From Candidatus Thiosymbion sp. (GTDB lineage Bacteria; Pseudomonadota; Gammaproteobacteria; Chromatiales; Chromatiaceae): a stretch of DNA of 52,107 nucleotides. Numbering within the stretch: position 1 is the stretch's first letter; each line of letters opens with the position of its first letter. The notes beneath the pieces were generated by a model, which worked only from the letters and a program-made list of their open reading frames with translations, was not told where the DNA came from and did no database searches. The stretch is taken from positions 1-52,107 of the forward strand of contig JAHDND010000053.1 of assembly GCA_018435665.1 (NCBI GenBank), read 5' to 3'. The position numbers and the translations under genes were made by a program. This document shows, piece by piece, positions 45,179 to 52,107 of the stretch.

Positions 45179-45955
45179 ATGGCGATTGATGTCCTTAAGT
45201 CGATTGCGTCAAGTTGGATTAAGCCAGTACCAATTATTTTGGTCATGGTATTGATTGGCCTCCTGTTTATTCGCATAAGTAGGACAAGATGTCTGGGAGT
45301 GCGCATCATTGCGGGCGCTGCATTGACCCTTGCTTTTGCTTCTTGGGCGCCGGTGGCGGAGAAACTGCTGGAAACCCTTGAGGTTCAATATCCAGCTGTC
45401 ACTGACTACAGGACATTACCTCAGGTAGAGGCCATAGTGGTCTTAGGTGCGGACTGGGTACCCAATGCTGCCTGGTCGGTATCATCACAACTGAATCCCC
45501 CGGCCGCGGTGCGCCTCTTGGAAGGATTGCGCTTATATCACGCTCTTTCCGGTGTACGGTTGATTTTAAGTGGTGGCAGCCGTGAATCTGGTGTACCTCC
45601 AGTCGCACAGGGCTATGCTGTAGCAGCCCGGGAATTAGGCGTGCCAGCAGAGCGGATCATGACCCTGGACGAACCGCTCGACACGGCTGAGGAAGCCTTT
45701 GCTGTCCGTGAGATGTTAGGTCCTGATACACCCTTTTTGCTGGTTACCTCCGCTTCACATATGCCAAGAGCCATGAGGCATTTTCAGCACGTTGGCCTAG
45801 ATCCCATACCGGCCCCTACCTACCATCAAGCGCAGCGAACAAAGCGGGATAACCTTTCAAGCTGGCTACCCAATTCAAGCGCCTTGCGCATGACAGAGAT
45901 GGCTTGGCATGAGTACCTGGGTCTTTTGGCATGGCGCTGGGATCATCCTGGTTGA
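45179..45955 (+). CDS. YdcF/ElyC-family protein (DUF218)
   Basis: A 258-residue protein with two N-terminal membrane helices (about 17-32 and 42-56) and a DUF218 domain: AIVVLGADWVPNA, VRLILSGGSRESGV, MTLDEPLDTAEEA and FLLVTSASHMPRAM with conserved Asp/His positions. ElyC/SanA relatives affect envelope and lipid-carrier metabolism. The gap before it (45073-45178) shows nothing recognisable. ATG 45179 is used. Confidence 0.85.
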   Translation: MAIDVLKSIASSWIKPVPIILVMVLIGLLFIRISRTRCLGVRIIAGAALTLAFASWAPVAEKLLETLEVQYPAVTDYRTLPQVEAIVVLGADWVPNAAWSVSSQLNPPAAVRLLEGLRLYHALSGVRLILSGGSRESGVPPVAQGYAVAARELGVPAERIMTLDEPLDTAEEAFAVREMLGPDTPFLLVTSASHMPRAMRHFQHVGLDPIPAPTYHQAQRTKRDNLSSWLPNSSALRMTEMAWHEYLGLLAWRWDHPG

Positions 45956-46122
45956 CGTGAAGGTCGTAGCAATGTCCCTTCATCCTTGAGGGTGTGGCGC
46001 CCACCCCTCATGGCAGTTGATGGGGTGCGGATGATGGGCGCGGATTGATCCTGACCGTTCTTTTTGGCACCTTGGCTTCCCTCAGTCTTAGATTGGCGCC
46101 AACTTATGAGCCGTTCATTTTC

Positions 46123-47325
46123 ATGACTTCATCCTCATCTGATACCACGGCCCTCTTTGCCCCCCTGATCGCTGAGATCCGCGCGCTCTACGGCCCCGGT
46201 CCCATCCCCCTGCACCGCCCGGTGTTAGAGGGCCCGGAGCGGCGTTGGCTGGTGGAGTGCATTGATTCCACCTTCGTATCCTCGGTGGGGCCACGGGTAA
46301 TGGAGTTTGAGGAGCGGGTGGCGGTCTTCACCGGGGCGCGGTTCGCCGTGGCGACGGTCAACGGCACCGCGGCGCTGCACGTCGCCCTGCACCTGGCGGG
46401 CGTGACGGCGGACAGCGAGGTGCTCACCCAGGCCCTGGACTTCGTCGCCACCTGTAATGCCGTGCGCTACGCCCAGGCTTGGCCGGTTTTCGTCGATGTC
46501 GACCGCGACACCCTGAGCCTGAGCCCGCTAGCCCTGGCCGCCTTTTTGGACCGCCACGCCGAGCGCCGGGCGGACGGGGTCTATAACCGCGCCAGCGGCC
46601 GGCGCCTGGCCGCCTGCGTGCCCATGCATACCTTCGGCCTGCCGGGGCGGATTGAGGCAATTGTGGCGATCTGCGACCACTGGGGGATCCCGGTGGTGGA
46701 GGATGCGGCGGAGTCGCTGGGTAGTTAGGTGGCGGTGGAGGGAGGCTGGCGCCACACGGGTACCTTCGGCCGGCTGGGGATCCTGAGCTTCAACGACGAC
46801 ATGCTTATCACCACCGGCGGCGGCGGGATGATCCTAACCGACGATCCGGACCTGGCGGCACGGGCGCGGGACATGATGATCATGGGGATGGGCACTCAGC
46901 CCGGCGAGGTTCTCAAGGACGACATAAGTGAAAACGATGGTTTCCTCATGCCAAACCTGAACGCGGCCATAGGCTGCGCCCAGATGGAGCGCCTGCCCGC
47001 CATGCTGGCGATCAAGGCGGACATCGCGGCGCGCTACGCGGCGGTACCTGCCATTCACCTGATCCCGCCCTTGCCCGGGACGCGCCCCAATCACTGGCTC
47101 AACGCCGTGCTGCTGGACACCCCGGCGGAGCGGGAGGCCCTGTTGACCTACAGCAACGCCCAGGGGGTCATGACCCGCCCCATCTGGCGCCTGATGCACC
47201 GCCTGCCCATGTACCAGCATTGCCAGCACGATGGCCTGGTGAACTCCCTGTGGCTGGAGGCGCGGGTGGTGAATCTGCCCTCCAGCGTGCCCGAGGGGGC
47301 GATGGGGGACTATACGGCGCTGTGA
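46123..47325 (+). pseudogene. LegC-like sugar aminotransferase, interrupted and lacking the PLP lysine
   Basis: A DegT/DnrJ-family aminotransferase of LegC type, ~400 codons from ATG 46123. An in-frame TAG at 46726-46728 splits it after VEDAAESLGS, where homologs continue with a tyrosine. The downstream part remains open (GTFGRLGILSFNDDMLITTGGGG to NLPSSVPEG). The PLP lysine expected in SFNGNKI is replaced (SFNDDML), and the normal NYR before the MPNLNAA motif is degenerate (NDGFL). The protein is thus inactive even if the stop were read through. It lies just before a UDP-GlcNAc 4,6-dehydratase gene, the usual partner for making a 4-amino-4,6-dideoxy sugar. The 167-base gap before it holds only a weak hairpin. 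Confidence 0.82.
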
Positions 47326-47419
47326 AGCGCTGATGGTTCTCACCGCCCGGCCCGCCGCCCCGTGTCGGTAGATCGCTCGGTCTGCCTGACGCCGTGTTTT
47401 CTAATCCCGGAACCCCGCC

Positions 47420-48610
47420 ATGCTCGATACCCTGCACCTGATCGGCCGTGATCAACCCCTCTTTGACACCGACCTGGCGCGCCATGAGGCGTTGCTGTCA
47501 GAGCTGGTTTCAGCCGGGCGCTTTCTGGTCATCGGCGGCGCCGGGTCCATCGGCCAGGCGGTGGTGCGGGAGATCTTCAAGCGTAAGCCGTGGGTCCTGC
47601 ATGTCGTCGATATCAGCGAGAACAACCTGGTCGAGCTGGTGCGGGATATTCGCAGCACCCTGGGCTATATCGCCGGAGACTTCCGCACCTTCGCCATCGA
47701 CTGCGGATCGGTGGAGTTCGCCGCCCTAATGCGCTGGGCGGCCGGCTATGACTATGTGCTGAATCTGTCGGCGCTCAAGCATGTGCGCAGCGAGAAGGAC
47801 CCCTTTACGCTGATGCGGATGGTGGAGGTCAATGTCCTCAATACCATCGCCACCCTGGACCAGGCCAAGGCGGGGCTGGCGAGTAAGTACTTCTGCGTCT
47901 CCACCGACAAGGCGGCCAACCCGGCCAACATGATGGGTGCCAGCAAGCGCATCATGGAGATGTTCTTGATGCGCGCCAGTCTGGAGTTGCCCATCTCCAC
48001 GGCGCGCTTCGCCAACGTCGCCTTTTCCGACGGCTCCCTGCTACACGGCTTCAATCAGCGCTTCGCCAAGCACCAGCCCTTTTCCGCGCCCCATGACGTG
48101 CGACGCTATTTCGTCACCCCCCAGGAGTCAGGGGAGCTGTGCCTGCTGTCCTGCCTGCTGGGGGAGAACCGCGACATCTTCTTTCCCAAGCTCAGCGACA
48201 AGCTGCACCAGATCACCTTCGCCGAGATCGCCCGGCGCTACCTGCGCGCCCAGGGCTATGAGCCCTATGAATGCGCCAGCGAGGACGAGGCGCGCGGGCG
48301 GGTGGCCGAACTGGTGGCCCGCCGCCAGTGGCCCTGCTACTTCTTCGCCAGCGACACCACCGGGGAAAAGGATTTCGAGGAGTTCTACACCGAGCGGGAG
48401 ACCCTGGACCTGGCGCGCTTTGCCAGCATTGGCGTGATCAAGAATGAGCCGGTCTTCGACCCCGCCAAGCTGACGCTGTTTCTGGAGCGGATCAGCGCGC
48501 TGAAGGCCCGCGGCCTGTGGACCCGGGAGGAGCTGGTGGCGCTGTTCCACGCCATGATCCCGGAGTTTGGGCATAAGGAAATGGGCAAGTTTTTGGACGA
48601 GAAGATGTAG
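47420..48610 (+). CDS. UDP-N-acetylglucosamine 4,6-dehydratase-like protein
   Basis: A 396-residue short-chain dehydrogenase/reductase of the CapD/PglF (polysaccharide biosynthesis) family. The NAD-binding glycine motif is GGAGSIG (39-45), with VLNLSALKHVRSEKD and the active site region STDKAANPANMMGASKR, which has Met in place of Tyr as is typical of this family. It removes water from UDP-GlcNAc to give a 4-keto-6-deoxy sugar. The following aminotransferase in such pathways is the broken gene upstream, so the product may now be used by WecE-like or outside enzymes. No gap is seen in the reading frame. Confidence 0.87.
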   Translation: MLDTLHLIGRDQPLFDTDLARHEALLSELVSAGRFLVIGGAGSIGQAVVREIFKRKPWVLHVVDISENNLVELVRDIRSTLGYIAGDFRTFAIDCGSVEFAALMRWAAGYDYVLNLSALKHVRSEKDPFTLMRMVEVNVLNTIATLDQAKAGLASKYFCVSTDKAANPANMMGASKRIMEMFLMRASLELPISTARFANVAFSDGSLLHGFNQRFAKHQPFSAPHDVRRYFVTPQESGELCLLSCLLGENRDIFFPKLSDKLHQITFAEIARRYLRAQGYEPYECASEDEARGRVAELVARRQWPCYFFASDTTGEKDFEEFYTERETLDLARFASIGVIKNEPVFDPAKLTLFLERISALKARGLWTREELVALFHAMIPEFGHKEMGKFLDEKM

Positions 48611-48661
48611 GGCGGTCGCTAACCCCCTCGATAACCACCCCCTGTAACCGGAGACCCCACC

Positions 48662-49342
48662 GTGGACAAACTGGACGGCACCCGCATCGCCGATTTTGTG
48701 CTCTCGACGATCTTCATCTCCTGGGTCCTGCCCCTGTGGGTCATCGTCATCCCCATCCTGCGCCTGACCGGCGAGGGCGAGGTCTTTTACCGCCAGCCGC
48801 GGGTGGGCAAGGACGGCAAATTGTTCGACCTGCTCAAGTTCGCGACCATGCTGAAGAACAGCCCCAACATCGGCACCGGCGAGCTGACCGTCCACAATGA
48901 CCCGCGGGTGCTGCCGGTGGGGCGCTGGCTGCGTAAGAGCAAGATCAACGAGCTGCCGCAGTTAATCAACGTCTGGCTGGGGCACATGAGCATCGCCGGC
49001 CCCCGCCCGCAGACGCCGCGCTGTTTCCAGGCCTATCCGGAGCACATCCAGGCGGAGCTGATCAAGGTGCGCCCCGGACTGTCGGGCATCGGCCCCATCC
49101 TCTTTCGCGGAGAGGAGAAGATGATGAAGGATGCCGCCGACCCGGTGGCCTTCTACGACCAGGTGATCATGCCCTACAAGGGTGAGGTGGAGCGCTGGTA
49201 CATCGACAATCGCTCGGTGAAGAATTACTTCCTGATCATCATCGCCACCATCTGGATCATCCTCTTCCCCAAGAGCCGGGTGGCGTGGCGGTGGTTTAAG
49301 GGGCTGCCGACGCCGCCGGATGCGCTGGCGGCGTATCTGTGA
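48662..49342 (+). CDS. Bacterial sugar transferase (phosphoglycosyl transferase), copy 2
   Basis: A 226-residue paralog of the protein at 43697-44395, with the same hydrophobic re-entrant helix, VFYRQPRVGKDGK, RVLPVGRWLRKSKINELPQL, MSIAGPRPQTP and VRPGLSGIGP. The two proteins match over nearly their whole length. The start is GTG at 48662. It follows the 4,6-dehydratase gene by 51 bases. Two priming enzymes in one locus suggest either alternative first sugars or a recent duplication; codon use here is more GC-rich than in copy 1. Confidence 0.9.
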   Translation: MDKLDGTRIADFVLSTIFISWVLPLWVIVIPILRLTGEGEVFYRQPRVGKDGKLFDLLKFATMLKNSPNIGTGELTVHNDPRVLPVGRWLRKSKINELPQLINVWLGHMSIAGPRPQTPRCFQAYPEHIQAELIKVRPGLSGIGPILFRGEEKMMKDAADPVAFYDQVIMPYKGEVERWYIDNRSVKNYFLIIIATIWIILFPKSRVAWRWFKGLPTPPDALAAYL

Positions 49343-49388
49343 GGGGGTTGCCCTGAGGGGCCGCGATTAACCAGGAGGCGATACGGTT

Positions 49389-49667
49389 ATGTTTTGGATT
49401 TTTGGCAAATATGCCCGCGAGCGACGCTTGATCAAAGGCCTGCGCCGGCGGCCCCTGGACCCGGCGGTAGTGGCGCAGGTGCGCAGGTTGACCGAGCAGG
49501 AGCAACGGGGAGACATCCCCTCGAATTTGCTGTGGAAGATGCACGTCCTGGCGAAGAAACGGCTGCGGGATTTGCCGGAGACCGATCCGTGTTACACCAT
49601 GGTCCAGGAAATAAGCCGTGGTGCCTTGTGGGAGGTCCAGACCCGGGCCATGCATGATTGTCTGTAG
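49389..49667 (+). CDS. Small protein of unknown function
   Basis: A 92-residue basic protein (MFWIFGKYARERRLIKGLRR start), predicted helical, with no known motif. A strong ribosome site AGGAGG lies ten bases upstream, which supports translation. It sits between the second sugar transferase and the RfaH-like gene, followed 9 bases later by another small gene. Confidence 0.6.
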   Translation: MFWIFGKYARERRLIKGLRRRPLDPAVVAQVRRLTEQEQRGDIPSNLLWKMHVLAKKRLRDLPETDPCYTMVQEISRGALWEVQTRAMHDCL

Positions 49668-49676
49668 GTAAATGTC

Positions 49677-49967
49677 ATGACCGATGCTTGGTTGAAAACG
49701 ATCGAGGCGACCTTCGAGCGCGACTTTGGGCTGCACGGGGTCCGGGCGGAATTCGCCCATGGGCCGATTCCGCACCAGGCGGCGCTGACGGTGTACGTGC
49801 CGACGGAACCGACGCTGGCGATGCGCGAGCTGGCGCGGGCGATCGAGGCGGAGTGGGCGGAACTGGATAAGGTGCTGTGGGTGCGGGTGTTGAGGCAGCG
49901 CCGGCCCTGGGGTTCCTGGTGGGCGCGGGCCGTGATGCCCGGCGCCTGGCGCCGAGCGAGCGCATGA
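49677..49967 (+). CDS. Small protein of unknown function
   Basis: A 96-residue protein with alternating helix and strand, ending in a tryptophan/arginine-rich tail (RPWGSWWARAVMPGAWRR). I recognise no family. It follows the previous small gene closely and precedes the RfaH-like gene by 9 bases, so the three may be co-transcribed. Confidence 0.5.
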   Translation: MTDAWLKTIEATFERDFGLHGVRAEFAHGPIPHQAALTVYVPTEPTLAMRELARAIEAEWAELDKVLWVRVLRQRRPWGSWWARAVMPGAWRRASA

Positions 49968-49976
49968 GAGCTGTCT

Positions 49977-50528
49977 TTGGTGTCTGAAGCAAGCAATCCC
50001 CAGTGGTACCTGGTGCAAGCGCGCCCGCGGCAGGCGGCGCTGGCGGTGGAGCACCTGGAGCGGCAGGGCTATTGCGTCTTTCACCCGCGGCTGCACGTCG
50101 AGCAACTCCGCCGTGGGCGGCCGGTGGTGGTGGAACAGGCGCTGTTTCCGGATTACCTGTTCATCCGCTTGCAGGCTGGGGTGGACAACTTTGGCCCGGT
50201 GCGCTCGACCCGGGGGGTGGCGCAATTGGTGGGCTTTGGCACGGTGCCGGTGCCGTTTGATGCCGCCTTGGTCGAGAGCCTGCGGCGCCACTTGGCGGCG
50301 CCGGCGGACGGCGCGCCGGACGGGCCGGGGGCGGTGGCCGGCGCGCCGGGCGGGCCAGGGGAGGTGGCCCCCGCGGGGACGGTGCGGGGGGCGGCGGCGG
50401 CCGGAGGGGCGCCCGCCCCGGACCCGGGGGTGGCGGCGCTGCTGGGGCTGGCCGAGCCGCGGGAGCGGATTCGGGCGCAGATGGGGCTGGTGAGTCCGCC
50501 GCGAGGGCGGGTTGGCGGCGCGGCCTGA
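49977..50528 (+). CDS. RfaH/NusG-like protein, N-terminal domain only
   Basis: A 183-residue protein. The first ~95 residues form a NusG N-terminal (NGN) domain as in RfaH: WYLVQARPRQAALAVEHLER, FHPRLHVEQLRRGR, EQALFPDYLFIRL and PVRSTRGVAQLVGFG. RfaH binds RNA polymerase and prevents termination in long polysaccharide operons. The C-terminal KOW domain that recruits the ribosome is absent; a Gly/Pro/Ala-rich stretch (about 100-155) and a short tail replace it. It may act as a locus-specific antiterminator or be a degraded gene. The start is TTG 49977 or GTG 49980, with no clear ribosome site. Confidence 0.82.
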   Translation: MVSEASNPQWYLVQARPRQAALAVEHLERQGYCVFHPRLHVEQLRRGRPVVVEQALFPDYLFIRLQAGVDNFGPVRSTRGVAQLVGFGTVPVPFDAALVESLRRHLAAPADGAPDGPGAVAGAPGGPGEVAPAGTVRGAAAAGGAPAPDPGVAALLGLAEPRERIRAQMGLVSPPRGRVGGAA

Positions 50529-50540
50529 GGGCGCGGCGCT

Positions 50541-51065
50541 TTAGGGCACGAAGGGCAAGGCCAGCGGCGTGACCAGTTCCCAGGTGTTGGGGTCCGGATC
50601 AGTGGCCAGCTTCCAGCGTTGCCAGAAGAGGGCTTCGGCCTGTTTCGTAAGGTGCTCGTCCTCGACGCAGGCCGACAGCTCGCAGTTGCTGGAGATACTC
50701 GACCAGGCCAGGTTGTGGCTGCCGAAGATCACCGTCTCGTCGTCGATGAGGATCAGCTTCTCGTGCAGGGTGCGGTTGCCGGTCATGACTCGCACCTGCC
50801 AGCCGGCGTTGAGCAGGCGCTGGGCGGTCTCCTGATTCGGCCGGCGCTTGCCGATCTTGATCGGCGCGGCTGACATGACGATACGGCATTGCAGGCCGCG
50901 CTGGCTGGCGGCGGTGAAGTCCGCCAGCAGGTTGACGGTCTTGTCATACCAGCGGGGGCTGAAGAGGAACATGCTGACGTACAGCCGCCGGCGGGCGGCG
51001 GTGAGGCGGGCGTGGAGTTCCTCGTAGTAGCGCCCGTCGGGCAGGAGCTTGAGTTGGGGGATCAC
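50541..51065 (-). CDS. Phospholipase D-like nuclease
   Basis: A 174-residue minus-strand protein with a single PLD-type catalytic motif, His101-x-Lys103-x4-Asp108 in LHEKLILIDDETVIFGSHN, followed by the usual Asn and Ser (WSSISSN). One-motif PLD proteins act as dimers, often as nucleases. It marks the switch of strand and the beginning of the phage-type block. The start is ATG at 51065. Confidence 0.82.
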   Translation of the reverse strand: MIPQLKLLPDGRYYEELHARLTAARRRLYVSMFLFSPRWYDKTVNLLADFTAASQRGLQCRIVMSAAPIKIGKRRPNQETAQRLLNAGWQVRVMTGNRTLHEKLILIDDETVIFGSHNLAWSSISSNCELSACVEDEHLTKQAEALFWQRWKLATDPDPNTWELVTPLALPFVP

Positions 51066-51072
51066 GATGCGG

Positions 51073-51390
51073 TCAGGCGGGAATGACCGGGTGGTGGGGC
51101 GGGGCGATGTTCTGGCGGATGTACTCGCGCAGGTAGAGCTGATAGCCGGTCAGGCCCAGGACCAGGGCGCGATGCTTCCAGTTGGTCTTGCTGGCGGCAT
51201 CGAGGGTCTTCCAACCGCCGATGGCGACCTTGAAGCGCTCCGCGTTGGCCTGCTGGGCGGGGCCCTGGGTCTTGCTGATGTGCTTGGGGGCGGTGACCAC
51301 GGCCTTGTTGCCGACCATGCGAAATTCCATGATGCCGCCAAAGTCGCCGGAGGCGCCGGCGGAGAAGAGGGGGCCGGTGACGCGAGGCAT
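51073..51390 (-). CDS. Phage-type structural-like protein
   Basis: A 105-residue protein with the pattern KHISKTQGPAQQANAERFKV, then WKTLDAASKTNWKHRA and LTGYQLYLREYI. Short proteins built on Gln-rich, then Trp-x-x-Leu and GYxLY signatures occur in phages and prophages beside capsid and head genes; function is not established. It is 7 bases from the PLD-like gene and 7 from the nuclease gene. Confidence 0.6.
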   Translation of the reverse strand: MPRVTGPLFSAGASGDFGGIMEFRMVGNKAVVTAPKHISKTQGPAQQANAERFKVAIGGWKTLDAASKTNWKHRALVLGLTGYQLYLREYIRQNIAPPHHPVIPA

Positions 51391-51397
51391 GGGTGGG

Positions 51398-51820
51398 TCA
51401 CTCCGGGGGCTGGGTGCGAATGGGGAGGGATTCGCGCGCGAGCTGAATCCAGGCGCGCAGGGAGACTTCGGCGGTCAGGCCCTCATCCACGTCGAAGCGG
51501 CTGAAGGCGGCCAAGGGCAGGATGGCCCGCCAGCGGTCGATGATGGCCTGGCCGCGGCGGCTGTTGTCGAGCAGGTAGATCAGGACCGGGGTGGTGCCCC
51601 CGGCGCTGGCCTGTTCCTCGGCCTGGCTCCACCACTCGTTACGAAATTCTTTCGCGCGCTTGATCTCGATCGACCAGCCGGGGATGCCGGTCAGATCCGC
51701 CCCGCCCGCGGCGGACTGCGCCTGCCAGTTGCGGCGGACATCGAGGCCCAGCCATTCCCTGATCAGCCGGGCCACCACGCGCTCGGCGGTGGCGCCTTTG
51801 GTGCGTTGCAGGGCGCCCAT
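51398..51820 (-). CDS. PDDEXK-like nuclease, phage type
   Basis: A 140-residue protein with a putative PD-(D/E)xK core: KGATAERVVARLIREWLG at the first helix, ADLTGIPGWSIEIKRAKE as the D...E-x-K strand (Glu and Lys in EIKR) and WWSQAEEQASA after it. Such small nucleases act as Holliday-junction or recombination enzymes of phages. The assignment rests on the short core only. Confidence 0.6.
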   Translation of the reverse strand: MGALQRTKGATAERVVARLIREWLGLDVRRNWQAQSAAGGADLTGIPGWSIEIKRAKEFRNEWWSQAEEQASAGGTTPVLIYLLDNSRRGQAIIDRWRAILPLAAFSRFDVDEGLTAEVSLRAWIQLARESLPIRTQPPE

Positions 51821-51823
51821 GGG

Positions 51824-52107
51824 TCAGGGCCCCGGGTGGGGATTGCTGGAGGGTGCCGGGTAGACCTTGCGGTTGAGCTCGAAGTGCGGGCCGTCGCGGA
51901 AGCCCTTCCAGTCCCCGCCCCAGACCAGGGCGATGCCCAGATCGGTGGCGGCGGACTTGAAGGCCCGGGCGATGCGCTCGAAGGCCGGCCAGTCCCAGGT
52001 GACCTGGCCGTCGACGAGGGCGGCGACGTCGATGGCGTGGCCGGTGAGGTGGCGCGAGTCGAGGGTGCGGCTGGCGCCCTCCTTGACCAGGTCCATCTGG
52101 CGCTGGA
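51824..52107 (-). CDS. M15-family endolysin-like peptidase, partial
   Basis: C-terminal part of a peptidase of the phage L-alanyl-D-glutamate (M15_4) type. It shows EGASRTLDSRHLTGHAIDVA with the zinc histidine and aspartate (SRHLTGHAID), and GGDWKGFRDGPHFEL with the second histidine. The open frame continues off the right edge of the window (upstream residues QRQ precede the first ATG). Such enzymes cut the peptidoglycan stem peptide for cell lysis. The block to its right is probably a prophage. Confidence 0.82.
   Translation of the reverse strand, partial: QRQMDLVKEGASRTLDSRHLTGHAIDVAALVDGQVTWDWPAFERIARAFKSAATDLGIALVWGGDWKGFRDGPHFELNRKVYPAPSSNPHPGP

Noticed and set aside
46002..46027. Hairpin CACCCC...GGGGTG before the aminotransferase remnant
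   Set aside because: There is no T-run after it and the stem is imperfect, so a terminator cannot be supported.
49463..49470. GGCGGTAG, like the ops element used by RfaH
   Set aside because: It lies inside a small coding gene near the end of the locus, not in a leader, and the bases that follow do not match the ops consensus well.

Overview
The window is a surface-polysaccharide (O-antigen or capsule) biosynthesis region of a GC-rich Gram-negative bacterium. RfaH-type antitermination, WecE, Wzx, Wzy-type and PglC/WcaJ-type proteins, plus many intergenic repeats, fit a gammaproteobacterium. A purple sulfur bacterium (Chromatiaceae) is my guess, from overall feel rather than from a marker gene. 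Base composition is strongly mosaic. GC-rich blocks (about 2.1-6.1, 7.4-10, 14.6-26.5, 40-43.6 and 46-52 kb) alternate with AT-rich genes (1-2.1, 6.1-7.4, 10.4-11.4, 26.5-29.2 and 44.4-45.2 kb), as expected of a locus assembled by repeated transfer.

Layout. 0-10 kb: remains of a GT2 glycosyltransferase, a PurN-like formyltransferase, WbqC-like and GtrA-like proteins, a WecE sugar aminotransferase and a Wzx flippase. These are followed by a tightly overlapping decoration module: Asn-synthase-like protein, second formyltransferase, adenylation enzyme, acyl carrier protein and AAC(3)-type acyltransferase. 10-24 kb: an accessory island interrupts the polysaccharide genes. It holds a small repeat protein, a putative abortive-infection membrane protein, an unknown protein, and a module of STAS/ATPase, STAS-like and PIN-nuclease proteins. 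It continues with a polysaccharide deacetylase, an MqsR/MqsA/SecB-like toxin-antitoxin-chaperone system, a SIR2-like protein, a truncated second deacetylase copy, and an operon of HEPN-like, ParA-like (KGGVGR) and P-loop NTPase proteins. Three copies or remnants of the deacetylase gene bracket the island. 24-50 kb: polysaccharide assembly resumes with two UDP-GlcNAc 2-epimerases, four GT4 glycosyltransferases, a Wzy-like polymerase, a CapK-like ligase, two GNAT/FemAB-like proteins, a glutamine-hydrolysing asparagine synthase and methyltransferases. It also holds a PLP decarboxylase and class-IV aminotransferase pair, a second deacetylase, an HpcH/HpaI aldolase, two related phosphoglycosyl transferases, a YdcF protein, a broken LegC-like aminotransferase, a UDP-GlcNAc 4,6-dehydratase and an RfaH-like regulator. 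50.5-52.1 kb: four minus-strand genes of phage type (PLD-like nuclease, small structural-like protein, PDDEXK-like nuclease, M15 endolysin running off the window).

How the parts may work together: the phosphoglycosyl transferases start the repeat unit on the lipid carrier, the 2-epimerases, 4,6-dehydratase and WecE supply amino sugars, and the GT4 enzymes extend the unit. Formyl-, acyl- and methyltransferases decorate it, Wzx flips it and the Wzy-like protein polymerises it. The island is probably defence cargo unrelated to sugar chemistry. The HEPN/KGGVGR/P-loop operon and the STAS-ATPase/STAS/PIN operon are the best candidates for little-described systems. All functions are read from motifs by eye; no database search was run.
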